Of a stretch of DNA of 64,000 nt, positions 55,088 through 63,421 are shown in pieces. The stretch is from positions 1-64,000 of the forward strand of contig CAWJHV010000010.1 in the NCBI GenBank assembly GCA_963842795.1, given 5' to 3'. A model generated the notes under the pieces. That model worked only from the letters and a program-made list of their open reading frames with translations, made no database searches and was not told the DNA's origin. This DNA comes from WHSW01 sp963842795. GTDB taxonomy: Bacteria; Actinomycetota; Thermoleophilia; Solirubrobacterales; 70-9. The position numbers and the translations under genes were made by a program. Each line of letters opens with the position of its first letter. Positions within the stretch are counted from its first letter, which is position 1.

Positions 55088-55894
55088 TCAGAGGGCGCGG
55101 CGCCAGATCCGCTTGGCCAGCGGCAGGGCGAGGGCGCGCGGCGCGTGCTGGCCGGAGATCGCGCCGGCGCGGTTGAGCAGCCCGGGGACGACCACACGCT
55201 TGCCGCGTTCGGCCCCCTCCACCGCCGCCCTGGCGACGTCCTCCACCGGGGTCCAGACGAACTCGGGCGCCCGTTCGCCGGCGTCGGTGATCCCGGCGAC
55301 CTCGGCGAACTCGGTCTTCACCGGTCCCGGGCAGACCACGGTCACGGTGACCCCGGATTCGCCGAGCTCGGAGTGGGTGGCCTCGCTGAGGCTGAGGACG
55401 AACGCCTTCGTCGCCGCGTAGGCGGCGTTGCCGGGCATCGGCTGGAACGCCGCCGTCGAGGCGATGTTGACGATCGCGCCCTGGCCGCGGTCGGCCATCG
55501 CCGGCGAGTAGCGCGCCTGGAGGTCGAGCAGCGCGTCGCAGTTGAGCCGCGCCATCGCCACCAGGCGCTCCCGGTCGTCGCGGTGCATGTCGCCGACGCC
55601 GCCGATCCCGGCGCCGTTGACCAGGATCTCGACCGCGAGCCCGAGCCGCTCGACCTCGGCGGCAAGCCGGTCGCGCTCGGCATCCTCGGCGAGGTCGGCT
55701 GCGATCGTCTCGACCCGCACTCCGGCCGAGTCGACGAGCTCGGCCGCGAGCTCGCGCAGCCGCTCCTCCCGGCGCGCAACCAGGGTGAGGCTGTGACCGC
55801 GACCCGCCAGCTGCCTCGCGATCGCGGCGCCGATCCCGGAGGAGGCTCCGGTGACGAGCGCCGTCGACGAGCTCGCGGGAGGTGGGAGGGCCAC
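55088..55894 (-). CDS. Short-chain dehydrogenase/reductase
   Basis: This 268-residue classical SDR has the cofactor site LVTGASSGIGAAIARQLAGRGHSL, LVARREERL, VEILVNGAGIGG (NNAG variant), IVNIASTAAF and the active-site YAATKAFVLSLSE. The C-terminus resembles the DltE-type/SDR-family reductases acting on lipophilic carbonyls. It starts at a GTG at 55894. The frame is intact. Confidence 0.88.
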   Translation of the reverse strand: MALPPPASSSTALVTGASSGIGAAIARQLAGRGHSLTLVARREERLRELAAELVDSAGVRVETIAADLAEDAERDRLAAEVERLGLAVEILVNGAGIGGVGDMHRDDRERLVAMARLNCDALLDLQARYSPAMADRGQGAIVNIASTAAFQPMPGNAAYAATKAFVLSLSEATHSELGESGVTVTVVCPGPVKTEFAEVAGITDAGERAPEFVWTPVEDVARAAVEGAERGKRVVVPGLLNRAGAISGQHAPRALALPLAKRIWRRAL

Positions 55895-55968
55895 CGGGGC
55901 AGCCTAGTTCAGCCGCTGCGCCCGGCGATCGATCCGGGTCGCCGATCGCGCCCGTCTATGATCGGGCC

Positions 55969-56241
55969 ATGGAAGGAAGCGATCCCTTCGGGCTCTTCGG
56001 CGACCCCGACGAGCTCCGGGCCCGGCTCTCGGAGATGGCCGAGCAGATGCAGGGCGCCCAGAAGGTCGCCTGGGCCGACAACGCGATCAAGCTCGCGGTC
56101 GACATGACCGTGGCCTCGATCGCGCGGCTCGATCTGCACGGGACCAGCGACGAGCAGGCGATGCAGGTGCGCGACGCGATCCGAGTCGTCTTCCCCGAGG
56201 CCGTCACCCTGGTGCGCGAGGCGCGCGAGGGTCTGTCCTGA
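55969..56241 (+). CDS. Small hypothetical protein (90 residues)
   Basis: An ATG at 55969 opens a 90-residue acidic protein: PFGLFGDPDELRARLSEMAEQMQGAQKVAW, then a helix-rich rest (VDMTVASIARLDLHGTSDEQAMQVRDAIRVVFPEAVTLVREAREGLS). The first 30 residues resemble the start of YbaB-type nucleoid proteins, but the rest does not clearly match. I assign no function. Confidence 0.55.
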   Translation: MEGSDPFGLFGDPDELRARLSEMAEQMQGAQKVAWADNAIKLAVDMTVASIARLDLHGTSDEQAMQVRDAIRVVFPEAVTLVREAREGLS

Positions 56242-56304
56242 TCGGTCACTGAACCGGCACGCAGGCCGCGCCCCGCGTCGACTTGCGGCGCCTAGCGTCG
56301 CACC

Positions 56305-56955
56305 ATGCGCTCGCAAACCGGAGCGGCGACGGTCGAGCACGCGGCGATCTCGTTGCTGCTCGCGCTGCTCGCCGTGGCCGCCATCGCGGCGGTCGCTGCA
56401 GGCGACGATGACGGCAGCCGTGAGCTCGGCTCGACGCTGGCGCGCAAGCTCCGCTGCGCCGCCGTCGGCCCCGGGCCCTGCTGGCGCGATCCGCTGACGC
56501 TCGCCTACGGCCGCCCGCTGGCGGGCGCGATCCGGGCGCTCGCCCCGGCACCGCGGACGCGTCCCGGGCCGGGCGGGGAGCCGATGCTCCCGGTCGACTT
56601 CCGGCGCTGCCGGTCGACGAGCTGCGCGCTGCCTGGCCCGCGGCCGGGCCTGACCGCGTCCAACCGCCGGGTCACCACGTTCGTCTCGGTCGTCGACCGG
56701 CGCCGCTCCGAAGGGTTAGCCGAGATTTCATACTGGGAGTACCGCCCCTCGCTAGGCTGGGCTCGGGTCGCGCGGCTCGCCGGTAAAAGGGAGATAGCGC
56801 GGCTCGCCCCGACCCCTCTGCTCGACACGCAGGTCCCGACCTTGGTGCCGCTCGAGACCCTCGACGGGCGCAACCAGTACGAGTTCGCTCCCGGCGAGGA
56901 GCCGCCGTGGCGCTGGCGAGTGCCCTCCGTCTACCCGGAGCTCGGCGGCGGTTGA
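56305..56955 (+). CDS. TadE/Flp-like protein with pilin-type N-terminus
   Basis: The 216-residue protein starts MRSQTGAATVEHAAISLLLALLAVAAIAAVA, with glycine before a hydrophobic helix and glutamate at about +5 (G-AATVE), the pattern of Flp pilins and TadE/F pseudopilins cleaved by TadV. The mature part is not pilin-sized; it has a cysteine-containing soluble domain (RKLRCAAVGPGPCWRDP, RRCRSTSCALPG). No tad genes are nearby. It may be a lone surface protein. Confidence 0.6.
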   Translation: MRSQTGAATVEHAAISLLLALLAVAAIAAVAAGDDDGSRELGSTLARKLRCAAVGPGPCWRDPLTLAYGRPLAGAIRALAPAPRTRPGPGGEPMLPVDFRRCRSTSCALPGPRPGLTASNRRVTTFVSVVDRRRSEGLAEISYWEYRPSLGWARVARLAGKREIARLAPTPLLDTQVPTLVPLETLDGRNQYEFAPGEEPPWRWRVPSVYPELGGG

Positions 56956-56964
56956 GCCGGTCGC

Positions 56965-57885
56965 CTACCAGTAGGCGTCGTGATGCTCCATCACCCCGAG
57001 ACCGGCGGCGAGCTCCAGGCCTCCGGGAAGCGAGCCGGTGAAGCTGCCGAACGGCTGGCGGTAGGTGTAGGCGAACGGGCGACCCTCCTCCCTCGTGCGC
57101 TCGGCCTCGGCGGTGAACTCGAGCCTGCCACCGCCCTCGAAGGCGATCGCCTCGAGTCCCTCGAAGCTCACCGCGGGCGGCTCGGCGGGCGCGCCGTCGA
57201 CCCAGATCGCGCGCTCGGAGCCCTGGGGTGGGTCGTTGATCCCCGAGACGAGGTTCCAGCCCACCGCGCGCCCGTCGCTCGTCTCGCCGATCCCCGCCGA
57301 CCAGTCCCAGACCGTGTGCTGGGGGTGATAGCCGCACGACTCGTCCTCGACCCCGCGGGCCTCGGTGCGGATCCGCCGCCCGCCGATGCGCACGTCGCAT
57401 TTCACGTCGACCACCCGCTTGCGGGTCCAGACGTAGTTCTCGGACTCGCCCGTGGCGCAGATCGCCTCGACCCAGCTTCCCTCGCCGGCGTGCAGGAAGG
57501 CGCGCACCTGCTCGGCGCCCGACCGGGCCGCCGCCTCGACCCGGACCAGGGTCCCGCCCTCCTCCGGCGCCCACTCGATCCGCCCCTCGTCCTCGCCGGC
57601 GGCAGGCTGGGTCCAGACCTCACCGCGGGCGAGCCCGGGGACGATCGTCCGCGTGCGCTCGCTGAGCTCGCCCCGCTCGCGATCCCAGACCGCCCAGAAC
57701 GTCTGTCCGGTCACGCCGACCGAGACGCGCGCCGCGCAGAGCAGGAGCTCGTCGCTGAACGCACTCAGGTAGCGCCAGCGCTTGCGCCAGCTTCCGTTGC
57801 GGCGGACCGGCATCTTGCCCGGCGGCAGCGGGAGATCCGGTCGCCCCGGCCCGGGGCCGCGCCAGGGAAGATCGGCGATCGTCAT
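56965..57885 (-). CDS. DUF2804 family protein
   Basis: From the ATG at 57885 this is 306 residues with RKRWRYLSAFSDELLLCAARVSVGVTGQTFWAVWDRE, GHRI-type beta strands and a YHPQHTVWDWSAGIGETSDGRAVGWNLVSGINDPP core, and PFGSFTGSLPGGLELAAGLGVMEHHDAYW at the end. These match DUF2804, a beta-rich family likely to bind lipids or hydrocarbons. It starts four bases after the carboxylase stop, suggesting co-transcription with acyl-CoA metabolism. Confidence 0.75.
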   Translation of the reverse strand: MTIADLPWRGPGPGRPDLPLPPGKMPVRRNGSWRKRWRYLSAFSDELLLCAARVSVGVTGQTFWAVWDRERGELSERTRTIVPGLARGEVWTQPAAGEDEGRIEWAPEEGGTLVRVEAAARSGAEQVRAFLHAGEGSWVEAICATGESENYVWTRKRVVDVKCDVRIGGRRIRTEARGVEDESCGYHPQHTVWDWSAGIGETSDGRAVGWNLVSGINDPPQGSERAIWVDGAPAEPPAVSFEGLEAIAFEGGGRLEFTAEAERTREEGRPFAYTYRQPFGSFTGSLPGGLELAAGLGVMEHHDAYW

Positions 57886-57889
57886 CGAG

Positions 57890-59659
57890 TCACCCGGACT
57901 CGATCTTGCAGATCTGATCGCCCGCGTTGATCGCGGCACCCTCGGAGACGTTGAGCTCGGTCACCTTGCCGGCGAGGTGAGCCGTGATCTCGTTCTCCAT
58001 CTTCATCGCCTCGATCACGCAGATGAGGGCCCCCTCATCGACCTCGTCCCCCTTCTCGACCGCGACCCGGAGCACCGAGCCCTGGAGCGGCGAGGACAGC
58101 GCCGGCCCTGACGCGCCGGCGCCGGAGCCGCCCGAGCGCTCGCGCTTCGGCGGCCGCCGCGCGGCGCCCGCGCCGTCGCCCGCGCCCGTAGGCCCCGCGG
58201 CGCCGATGACCTTGACGGCGTGCAGGCGGCCGTCGACCTCCACCGAGTAGGTGCGCTCCAGCGTTTCCTCGTCCTCGTCGTCCGCGGCCGGCGTGGCGGG
58301 CGCCTCCGGCGCCAGGGACTTCAGCCACTTGCGGTCCTCGGTGAGGTCGCGGCAGGTCTCGCCGTTCGCCCATTGCTCGGTCGCCAGGATCGCCTTGTGG
58401 AAGGGGATCAGCGTCGTCAGCGGCTCGATCCGGTACTCGCCCAGCGCCCGCAGCATGCGCGCGGTCGCCTTCTCGCGGTCGACGTCCCAGGTGATCAGCT
58501 TCGCGACCATCGGGTCGTAGAGCGGGGTCACCTCCGAGCCGGCCTCGAGCCCCGAGTCGACCCGGACTCCCGGCCCGGCGGGCTCGATGTAGCTGGTGAT
58601 CTTGCCCGGCGCGGGGGCGAAGTTCTTGTGCGCGGCCTCGGCGTTGATCCGGCACTCGATCGCGTGGCCGCGCAGCTCGACCTCGTCCTGGGAGACCGAG
58701 AGCTCCTCGCCGGCGGCGATCAGCACCTGCTCGCGGACAATGTCGATCCCGGTGACCATCTCGGTCACGCAATGCTCGACCTGGACCCGGGTGTTCATCT
58801 CGAGGAAGAAGTAATCGTCGCCCACCTGCATCCCCTCGACCGTGCCGGCGCCGCGATAGTCGACCGCGCGGGCTGCTTCGGTGGCGATCTTGCCGATCCG
58901 CTCGCGCATCTCGGCGTCGACGTGCGGGCCCGGCGCCTCCTCGATCAGCTTCTGGTGGCGGCGCTGGATCGAGCAGTCGCGCTCGCCGAGGTGGATCACG
59001 TTGCCGTGCGCGTCGGCGAGCACCTGGACCTCGACGTGGCGCGGGTCCTCGAGATAGCGCTCGAGGTAGACGCGATCGTCGGAGAAGAACTTCTCCCCCT
59101 CGCGCGCCGCGCCCTCGAACGCCTCCTCCAGGTCGTCTGCGGTCTGCGCGACCCGGAAGCCCTTGCCGCCACCGCCGCCCGCCGCCTTGGCGGCCACCGG
59201 GTAGCCGATCTCCTCGGCCGCCTTGCGCGCCGCGTCGACGTCGGGAGAGGGCTCGGTCGATCCGGGGACGATCGGCACCCCGGCCTCCTGCATGATCTCC
59301 CGCGCGCGAGTCTTCGAGCCCATCGCCTCGATCGCCGAGGCGGGCGGCCCGATGAAGACGATCCCCGCCTCGTCGAGCGCCGTCGCGAAGGCCGCGTTCT
59401 CGGCCAGGAAGCCGTAGCCCGGATGCACCGCCGCGGCGCCCGCCTTCCGCGCCACCTCGATGATCCGCTCGATCGAGAGGTAGCTCTCGGCGGGGACCGC
59501 CGGGCCGAGGAGGAAGGCCTCGTCGGCCTCGCGCACGTGCGGGGTCTCGCGGTCGGCCTCGGAATAGACCCCGACCGAGGGGATCCCCATCTCCTTCAGC
59601 GCCCGCATAACCCGGATCGCGATCTCACCCCGGTTCGCGACCAGGACCTTCTCGAACAT
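57890..59659 (-). CDS. Acyl-CoA carboxylase alpha chain (biotin carboxylase + BCCP)
   Basis: This 589-residue protein has the biotin carboxylase fold: FEKVLVANRGEIAIRVMRALKEMGI, HPGYGFLAENAAFA, the ATP-grasp loop AAGGGGGKGFRVAQ, EVQVLADAHGNVIHLGERDCSIQRRHQK and FLEMNTRVQVEHCVTEM. A linker rich in Ala, Gly and Pro leads to a C-terminal biotinyl domain with the biotin site VIEAMKMENEIT. It is the alpha subunit of an acetyl- or propionyl-CoA carboxylase; the beta subunit is not in the window. The gene is intact. Confidence 0.95.
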   Translation of the reverse strand: MFEKVLVANRGEIAIRVMRALKEMGIPSVGVYSEADRETPHVREADEAFLLGPAVPAESYLSIERIIEVARKAGAAAVHPGYGFLAENAAFATALDEAGIVFIGPPASAIEAMGSKTRAREIMQEAGVPIVPGSTEPSPDVDAARKAAEEIGYPVAAKAAGGGGGKGFRVAQTADDLEEAFEGAAREGEKFFSDDRVYLERYLEDPRHVEVQVLADAHGNVIHLGERDCSIQRRHQKLIEEAPGPHVDAEMRERIGKIATEAARAVDYRGAGTVEGMQVGDDYFFLEMNTRVQVEHCVTEMVTGIDIVREQVLIAAGEELSVSQDEVELRGHAIECRINAEAAHKNFAPAPGKITSYIEPAGPGVRVDSGLEAGSEVTPLYDPMVAKLITWDVDREKATARMLRALGEYRIEPLTTLIPFHKAILATEQWANGETCRDLTEDRKWLKSLAPEAPATPAADDEDEETLERTYSVEVDGRLHAVKVIGAAGPTGAGDGAGAARRPPKRERSGGSGAGASGPALSSPLQGSVLRVAVEKGDEVDEGALICVIEAMKMENEITAHLAGKVTELNVSEGAAINAGDQICKIESG

Positions 59660-59797
59660 GGCGCGCGGGAGGTTATCCGGGTGCGTGCGCGACGCGAATC
59701 AACGTAACCTTGACATAATTCGGTGTTACATCGGGTAGAGACACGGTAGGGCGCGACGGTCATCGCGCCCACTCCCGAAACGACGAAGGAGCCCGAG
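59660..59797 (+). promoter_or_regulatory. Divergent gap with candidate promoter elements
   Basis: This 138-bp gap lies between the divergent carboxylase and membrane-protein genes. It contains TTGACA (59710-59715) and an inverted GTAAC...GTTAC pair flanking it, and GAAGGAG before the rightward ATG. No -10 at the right distance is convincing, so I treat this as weak evidence. Confidence 0.3.
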
Positions 59798-61654
59798 ATG
59801 AACACGGTCGATACCGCCCCCGCCGGGGGCGCAGAGATTGGGCAGGTGATCGGCGCCAGCGCCGCCGCGATGATCGCCACCGCCGTGCTCCTCTACCTCG
59901 GCTGGGCGCACCGCACCGGTCGAACCAAGGTGCTTCGCCGGCTCGCCGGCCTCGCGGCGCGCGACACCGGGTTCGCGCCCTGGGCCGCCCTGCCGTCGCT
60001 GATCGCCGCCGGCTCGCTGCTGATCGCGCTGCTCGGCATGTACTGGGACATCTCCCTGCACATCGACGACGGCCGCGACGCCGGGCCGCTTGCCAACCCC
60101 GCCCACTACCTGATCCTCGTCGGCCTCTTCGGCATCTTCAGCGCCGGCTTCCTCGCGATCGTCCTCCCGGAGGGCAAGCCGAGCGAGCGCGCGGTGCGGA
60201 TCTCAGGCGACTGGTACGCGCCGCTCGGCGGGATCGCGATGCTCGCCGCCTCGGCCTTCGCCCTGATCGGCTTCCCGCTCGACGACGTCTGGCACCGGAT
60301 CTTCGGCCAGGACGTGACCCTCTGGGGCCCGACCCACCTGATGCTGATCGGCGGCGCGGGCCTGACCCTGATCGGGAGCTCGATCCTGATCATCGAGGGT
60401 CGCGGCGACCAGGCCGACCGCGCCGAGACGGGCCGGCTGACCGCGTTCGCCGACCGGGTGGTCGCGACGATCGCCCGCTACCGGCGCTCGTTCGCGGTCG
60501 GCGGCCTGCTGATCGGCCTCTCCACCTTCCAGGCGGAGTTCGACTTCGGCGTGCCCCAGTTCCAGCTCGTGCTCGAGCCGATCATGCTCGCGTTCGCCGC
60601 CGGGGTGGCGCTGGTCGCGGCGCGGATCTGGATTGGCCCCGGCGGTGCGCTCGGCGCCGCGATCTTCTTCGTCGCCGTGCGCGGCGCGATCGCGCTGATC
60701 GTCGGCCCGGTCCTGGGCGAGACGACCCCCCACCTGCCGCTCTACCTCGTCGAGGCGCTCTGCGTCGAGGGCGCGGCGCTGGTCGTCGCGCCACGCCGCG
60801 GCTACTCGTTCGGCGTCCTCGCGGGCGGCCTGATCGGGACCGTCGGCTTCTTCGCCGAGTACGCCTGGTCGCACGTCTGGATGCCAGTCGCCTGGCCCTC
60901 GAGCCTGATCGGCGAGGCGATCCTGCCGGCCGTGGTCACCGCGATCGCCGGCGGCGTCCTCGGTGCCTATCTCGGCGGCTCGTTCGCCGCCGCTGGCTCG
61001 CGCCGCGAGCGCTTCACCGCCCCGCCGGTCGTCCCGGCGGCACTGGCAACGCTCGCGATCGTCGCCGTCGTCGGCCTCAACGTCGGCGACCAGACCCCGA
61101 GCGGCTGGAACGCGCGGGTGACCCTCGACGACGTGCGCTCGGGCCCGGAGCGCACCGTGGACGCGACCGTGCGCCTCGACCCGGCCTCGGTCGGCGACGA
61201 CGCCTACTGGCTGCAGGCGATCGCCTGGCAGGGCGGCGGCCTGGTCGTCGACCCGCTCGAGCGGGCCGGTCCCGGCGTCTATCAGACCACCGAGCCGATC
61301 CCGGTTCACGGGACGTGGAAGACGCTGATCCGTCTCCAGCGCGACAACTACGTGGCCGGCGTTCCGATCTACCTGCCCGAGGACTCGGCGATCCCGGCCC
61401 CCGGGGTGAGCGCCTCGGCGAGCTTCGAGCGCCCGTTCGTCGACGAGACCGAGATCCTCCAGCGCGAGCTGAAGTCCGGCGTCCCCGGCTACCTGGCGGG
61501 CATCGCGTACTCGATCGTCGCCGCGATCGTGCTCGCGCTGCTGCTGCTGCTCGGCTGGGTGCTGAACCGGATCGCCCGGCCCGAGGGAGGCGGCGACCGC
61601 CGCGACCCGGCGGCCGCCCGGCCGCGCTCGACCGCGCGGGAGGCGACCGCATGA
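59798..61654 (+). CDS. Large integral membrane protein of unknown function
   Basis: The 618-residue protein has roughly eleven hydrophobic helices in its first 400 residues. Conserved-looking polar positions are MYWDISLHIDDGRDAGPLANP and HRIFGQDVTLWGPTHLMLIGGAG, with His and Asp that could bind metal. An extracytoplasmic beta-rich domain (VTLDDVRSGPERTVDATVRLDP, WQGGGLVVDPLERAGPGVYQTTEP, VHGTWKTLIRLQRDNYVAGVPIYLPED) follows before the last helix. I do not recognise the family. Its stop overlaps the ATG of a 46-residue protein. Confidence 0.8.
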   Translation: MNTVDTAPAGGAEIGQVIGASAAAMIATAVLLYLGWAHRTGRTKVLRRLAGLAARDTGFAPWAALPSLIAAGSLLIALLGMYWDISLHIDDGRDAGPLANPAHYLILVGLFGIFSAGFLAIVLPEGKPSERAVRISGDWYAPLGGIAMLAASAFALIGFPLDDVWHRIFGQDVTLWGPTHLMLIGGAGLTLIGSSILIIEGRGDQADRAETGRLTAFADRVVATIARYRRSFAVGGLLIGLSTFQAEFDFGVPQFQLVLEPIMLAFAAGVALVAARIWIGPGGALGAAIFFVAVRGAIALIVGPVLGETTPHLPLYLVEALCVEGAALVVAPRRGYSFGVLAGGLIGTVGFFAEYAWSHVWMPVAWPSSLIGEAILPAVVTAIAGGVLGAYLGGSFAAAGSRRERFTAPPVVPAALATLAIVAVVGLNVGDQTPSGWNARVTLDDVRSGPERTVDATVRLDPASVGDDAYWLQAIAWQGGGLVVDPLERAGPGVYQTTEPIPVHGTWKTLIRLQRDNYVAGVPIYLPEDSAIPAPGVSASASFERPFVDETEILQRELKSGVPGYLAGIAYSIVAAIVLALLLLLGWVLNRIARPEGGGDRRDPAAARPRSTAREATA

Positions 61655-61791
61655 GCATCCCCCTCGCCCACGCCGGCCACTGGCTGATGAGCATCGGCTT
61701 CGCAGGCGCGCCGCTGACCGTGATCGGCGGCGTCGTCCTGCTGGCGCTGCGCGAGCGCCGCCGCGGCGGCCGCGACCCGAGCCCGGGCTAG
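61651..61791 (+). CDS. Small membrane protein (46 residues)
   Basis: The ATG at 61651 overlaps the stop of the large membrane protein (ATGA). The product has a single hydrophobic segment, HWLMSIGFAGAPLTVIGGVVLLALRERRRGG. The four-base overlap and the stop at 61789-61791 support a real gene. It may be a partner subunit of the large protein. Confidence 0.65.
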   Translation: MSIPLAHAGHWLMSIGFAGAPLTVIGGVVLLALRERRRGGRDPSPG

Positions 61792-62193
61792 CGTCTGCGA
61801 TCCCCGGGCGTGAGCCCGGCCGCAGCCCCTGATGCGTGGTGTCCGGACCCGTGGCGCGGTGCGCGGCGCCGGCCGGATTGGCAGTGAAGGGGGTGGACCG
61901 GTGCGCCCTGCGTGACGTTTCTGGTGGGTGTTGCGCGCTCTGGTCGCTCGGCCTGGCGTTCTGTGGCAATCCGGTTCCGACAGTCGGAACTCGATTGCCA
62001 CGGTCCGATCCGAAGGCCCCCCGCGCCAGCCCCACGCCAACATCCTGCACCGCCGGCGTCACACCCAGCGCGAGATCAGCCACATCGGCCGGCCCCCCCA
62101 CCCACTCCTCCCCTTACTGCCAAGCAACGGCCGGCGTCGCGCCAAACGCCGGGGCGGTCACGCCGACGGCCGGCGTCGGACGGCGTGCTCGCG
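61792..62193. other. Gene-free 402-bp region
   Basis: I see no credible coding frame here. Most of the interval is occupied by repeat copy B (61868-62139), including an imperfect 39-bp palindrome, and the remainder is GC-rich DNA without clear signals. Confidence 0.5.
61868..62139. repeat. Repeat element copy B (about 270 bp, MITE-like)
   Basis: The left end has GATTGGCAGTGAAGGGGGTGG (61876-61896, given in two overlapping words GATTGGCAGTGAAGG and GAAGGGGGTGG). The right end has CCCCTTACTGCCAAGCAACG (62108-62127), whose reverse complement repeats TTGGCAGT-AAGGGG, forming imperfect terminal inverted repeats that extend into CGCCGGCCG. Internally there are GCGTGACGTTTCTGG (61910) and a two-part hairpin, GTGGCAATC (61963-61971) / GATTGCCAC (61993-62001) around GTTCCGA-CAG-TCGGAAC. 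Order and spacing match copy A at 51.5 kb, although the hairpin sequences differ. Confidence 0.6.
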
Positions 62194-62541
62194 CTACCCG
62201 TCGCCGAGCGCCCGCCTGCTCGCCCAGCCCTGGTAGCGGGCGCGGCGGCGTGCGACCGCGAGGTCTTCGGGCGGCAGGCTCGGATGGATCGTCTTCGAGC
62301 GGGCGTGGGGGCCGTCGTAGTGCTTGATCACGTACGCCCGCAGCGTCGCCCGGTGCGCATGGCAGGCGTAGAGGTTGCGGCCGTAGGGGCCGCGCCCGTG
62401 CCAGATCAGCCACCCGGCCGGGCCGCAGTCGACGTACTGGCCGAACCGGTAGTGCAGGAGCTGGCGCTCGATGCTGATCTGGGTCAGCTGATCGGGCTCG
62501 GCCCGGCAGAACTCGCACCTGAAGATCAGGCGACAAGGCAC
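62194..62541 (-). CDS. Hypothetical protein with zinc-binding-like cysteines
   Basis: This 115-residue protein starts at a GTG and opens CRLIFRCEFCRAEPD. Further Cys/His occur in YVDCGPAGWLIWHGRGPYGRNLYACHAHRATL, together enough for one or two zinc sites. The end is basic (LAVARRRARYQGWASRRALG). I recognise no family; it resembles conserved hypotheticals of this lineage. It diverges from the DUF2127 gene, 39 bp away. Confidence 0.65.
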   Translation of the reverse strand: MPCRLIFRCEFCRAEPDQLTQISIERQLLHYRFGQYVDCGPAGWLIWHGRGPYGRNLYACHAHRATLRAYVIKHYDGPHARSKTIHPSLPPEDLAVARRRARYQGWASRRALGDG

Positions 62542-62580
62542 GGGGCCACCCTAGCGCGGGAGCCGTCGTAGATTGTCGGC

Positions 62581-63417
62581 GTGCTGCCCGGGGTCGCCAA
62601 GCCGAGCCGGTTCCGGCCCCGCTTCCACTACGAGCTCCTCGTCTGCGGCCTCAGCGGCCACGCGCTCGTCGGCCTCGACGCCGCCGAGCTGCGCCCGCAG
62701 GACGCGCCGTTCGCCCGCGAGATGGACGGCGCGCGCTGGCATCGCTGCCTGCGCTGCGACAGCTGGCTGCCGTTCGCCCACCCGGCCAGCCCCGCGACCC
62801 GCCACCCCCCGGCGCGGGAGGAGATCGAGCTGCCGCTGCGAGGCAAGCCGCTGCGCGACAAGATCGTCCTGCGGGCGATCGCGGTCGACCGCGCGCTGCA
62901 CTTCCTGATCCTCGCGGCGCTCGCGCTCGGCGTCTTCCTGGTCGCCGGGCACGAGGTCGACCTGCGCGACAAGTTCTACGCGGTGCTCGGCGCCCTGCAC
63001 GGCGGCCTCGGCGGGCCGACCGACGACTCCGGCGGCGGCTTCGTCGGTGAGATCGACGACTTCCTCAACCTGCCCGCGGACAAGTTGAAGCTGATCGGCG
63101 CCGCGCTCGGCGCCTACGCGCTGCTGCAGGCGACCGAGGGGGTCGGGCTGTGGTTGCAGAGGCGCTGGGCCGAGTACCTCGCCGTGCTCTCGACGTCGGC
63201 GTTCCTGCCGATCGAGATCTACGAGCTCGTCGACCGCGTCACCGTGCTCAAGGTCACGGCGCTGATCGTCAACATCGCGATCCTCGTCTACCTGCTGTTC
63301 GCCAAGCGCCTGTTCGGGCTCCGCGGCGGCGCGGCAGCCGACGAGGCGCTGCGCGAGCGCGACCTCGGTTGGGAGGCCCTGGCCGAGAACGCGCCAGAGG
63401 CGACGGTGCGCGCCTGA
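62581..63417 (+). CDS. DUF2127 family membrane protein
   Basis: The 278-residue protein begins at a GTG. An N-terminal soluble part has ARWHRCLRCDSWLPF, a Cys-x2-Cys knuckle. Four hydrophobic helices follow: RALHFLILAALALGVFLVAGH, KLIGAALGAYALLQATEGVGLWL, AEYLAVLSTSAFLPIEIYEL and VTALIVNIAILVYLLFAKRLF. Helices 2-4, with EGVGLWLQRRWAEYLAV and PIEIYELVDR, match DUF2127. The function is unknown. Confidence 0.85.
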   Translation: MLPGVAKPSRFRPRFHYELLVCGLSGHALVGLDAAELRPQDAPFAREMDGARWHRCLRCDSWLPFAHPASPATRHPPAREEIELPLRGKPLRDKIVLRAIAVDRALHFLILAALALGVFLVAGHEVDLRDKFYAVLGALHGGLGGPTDDSGGGFVGEIDDFLNLPADKLKLIGAALGAYALLQATEGVGLWLQRRWAEYLAVLSTSAFLPIEIYELVDRVTVLKVTALIVNIAILVYLLFAKRLFGLRGGAAADEALRERDLGWEALAENAPEATVRA

Positions 63418-63421
63418 GCGA

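Noticed and set aside
55969..56241. YbaB/EbfC nucleoid-associated protein
   Set aside because: Only the opening LRARLSEMAEQMQGAQ resembles that family; the rest lacks its conserved core and no recR or dnaX is nearby.
59710..59740. TTGACA as a full sigma-70 promoter
   Set aside because: No acceptable -10 hexamer lies 16-18 bp downstream; the nearest TAGAGA is 20 bp away.
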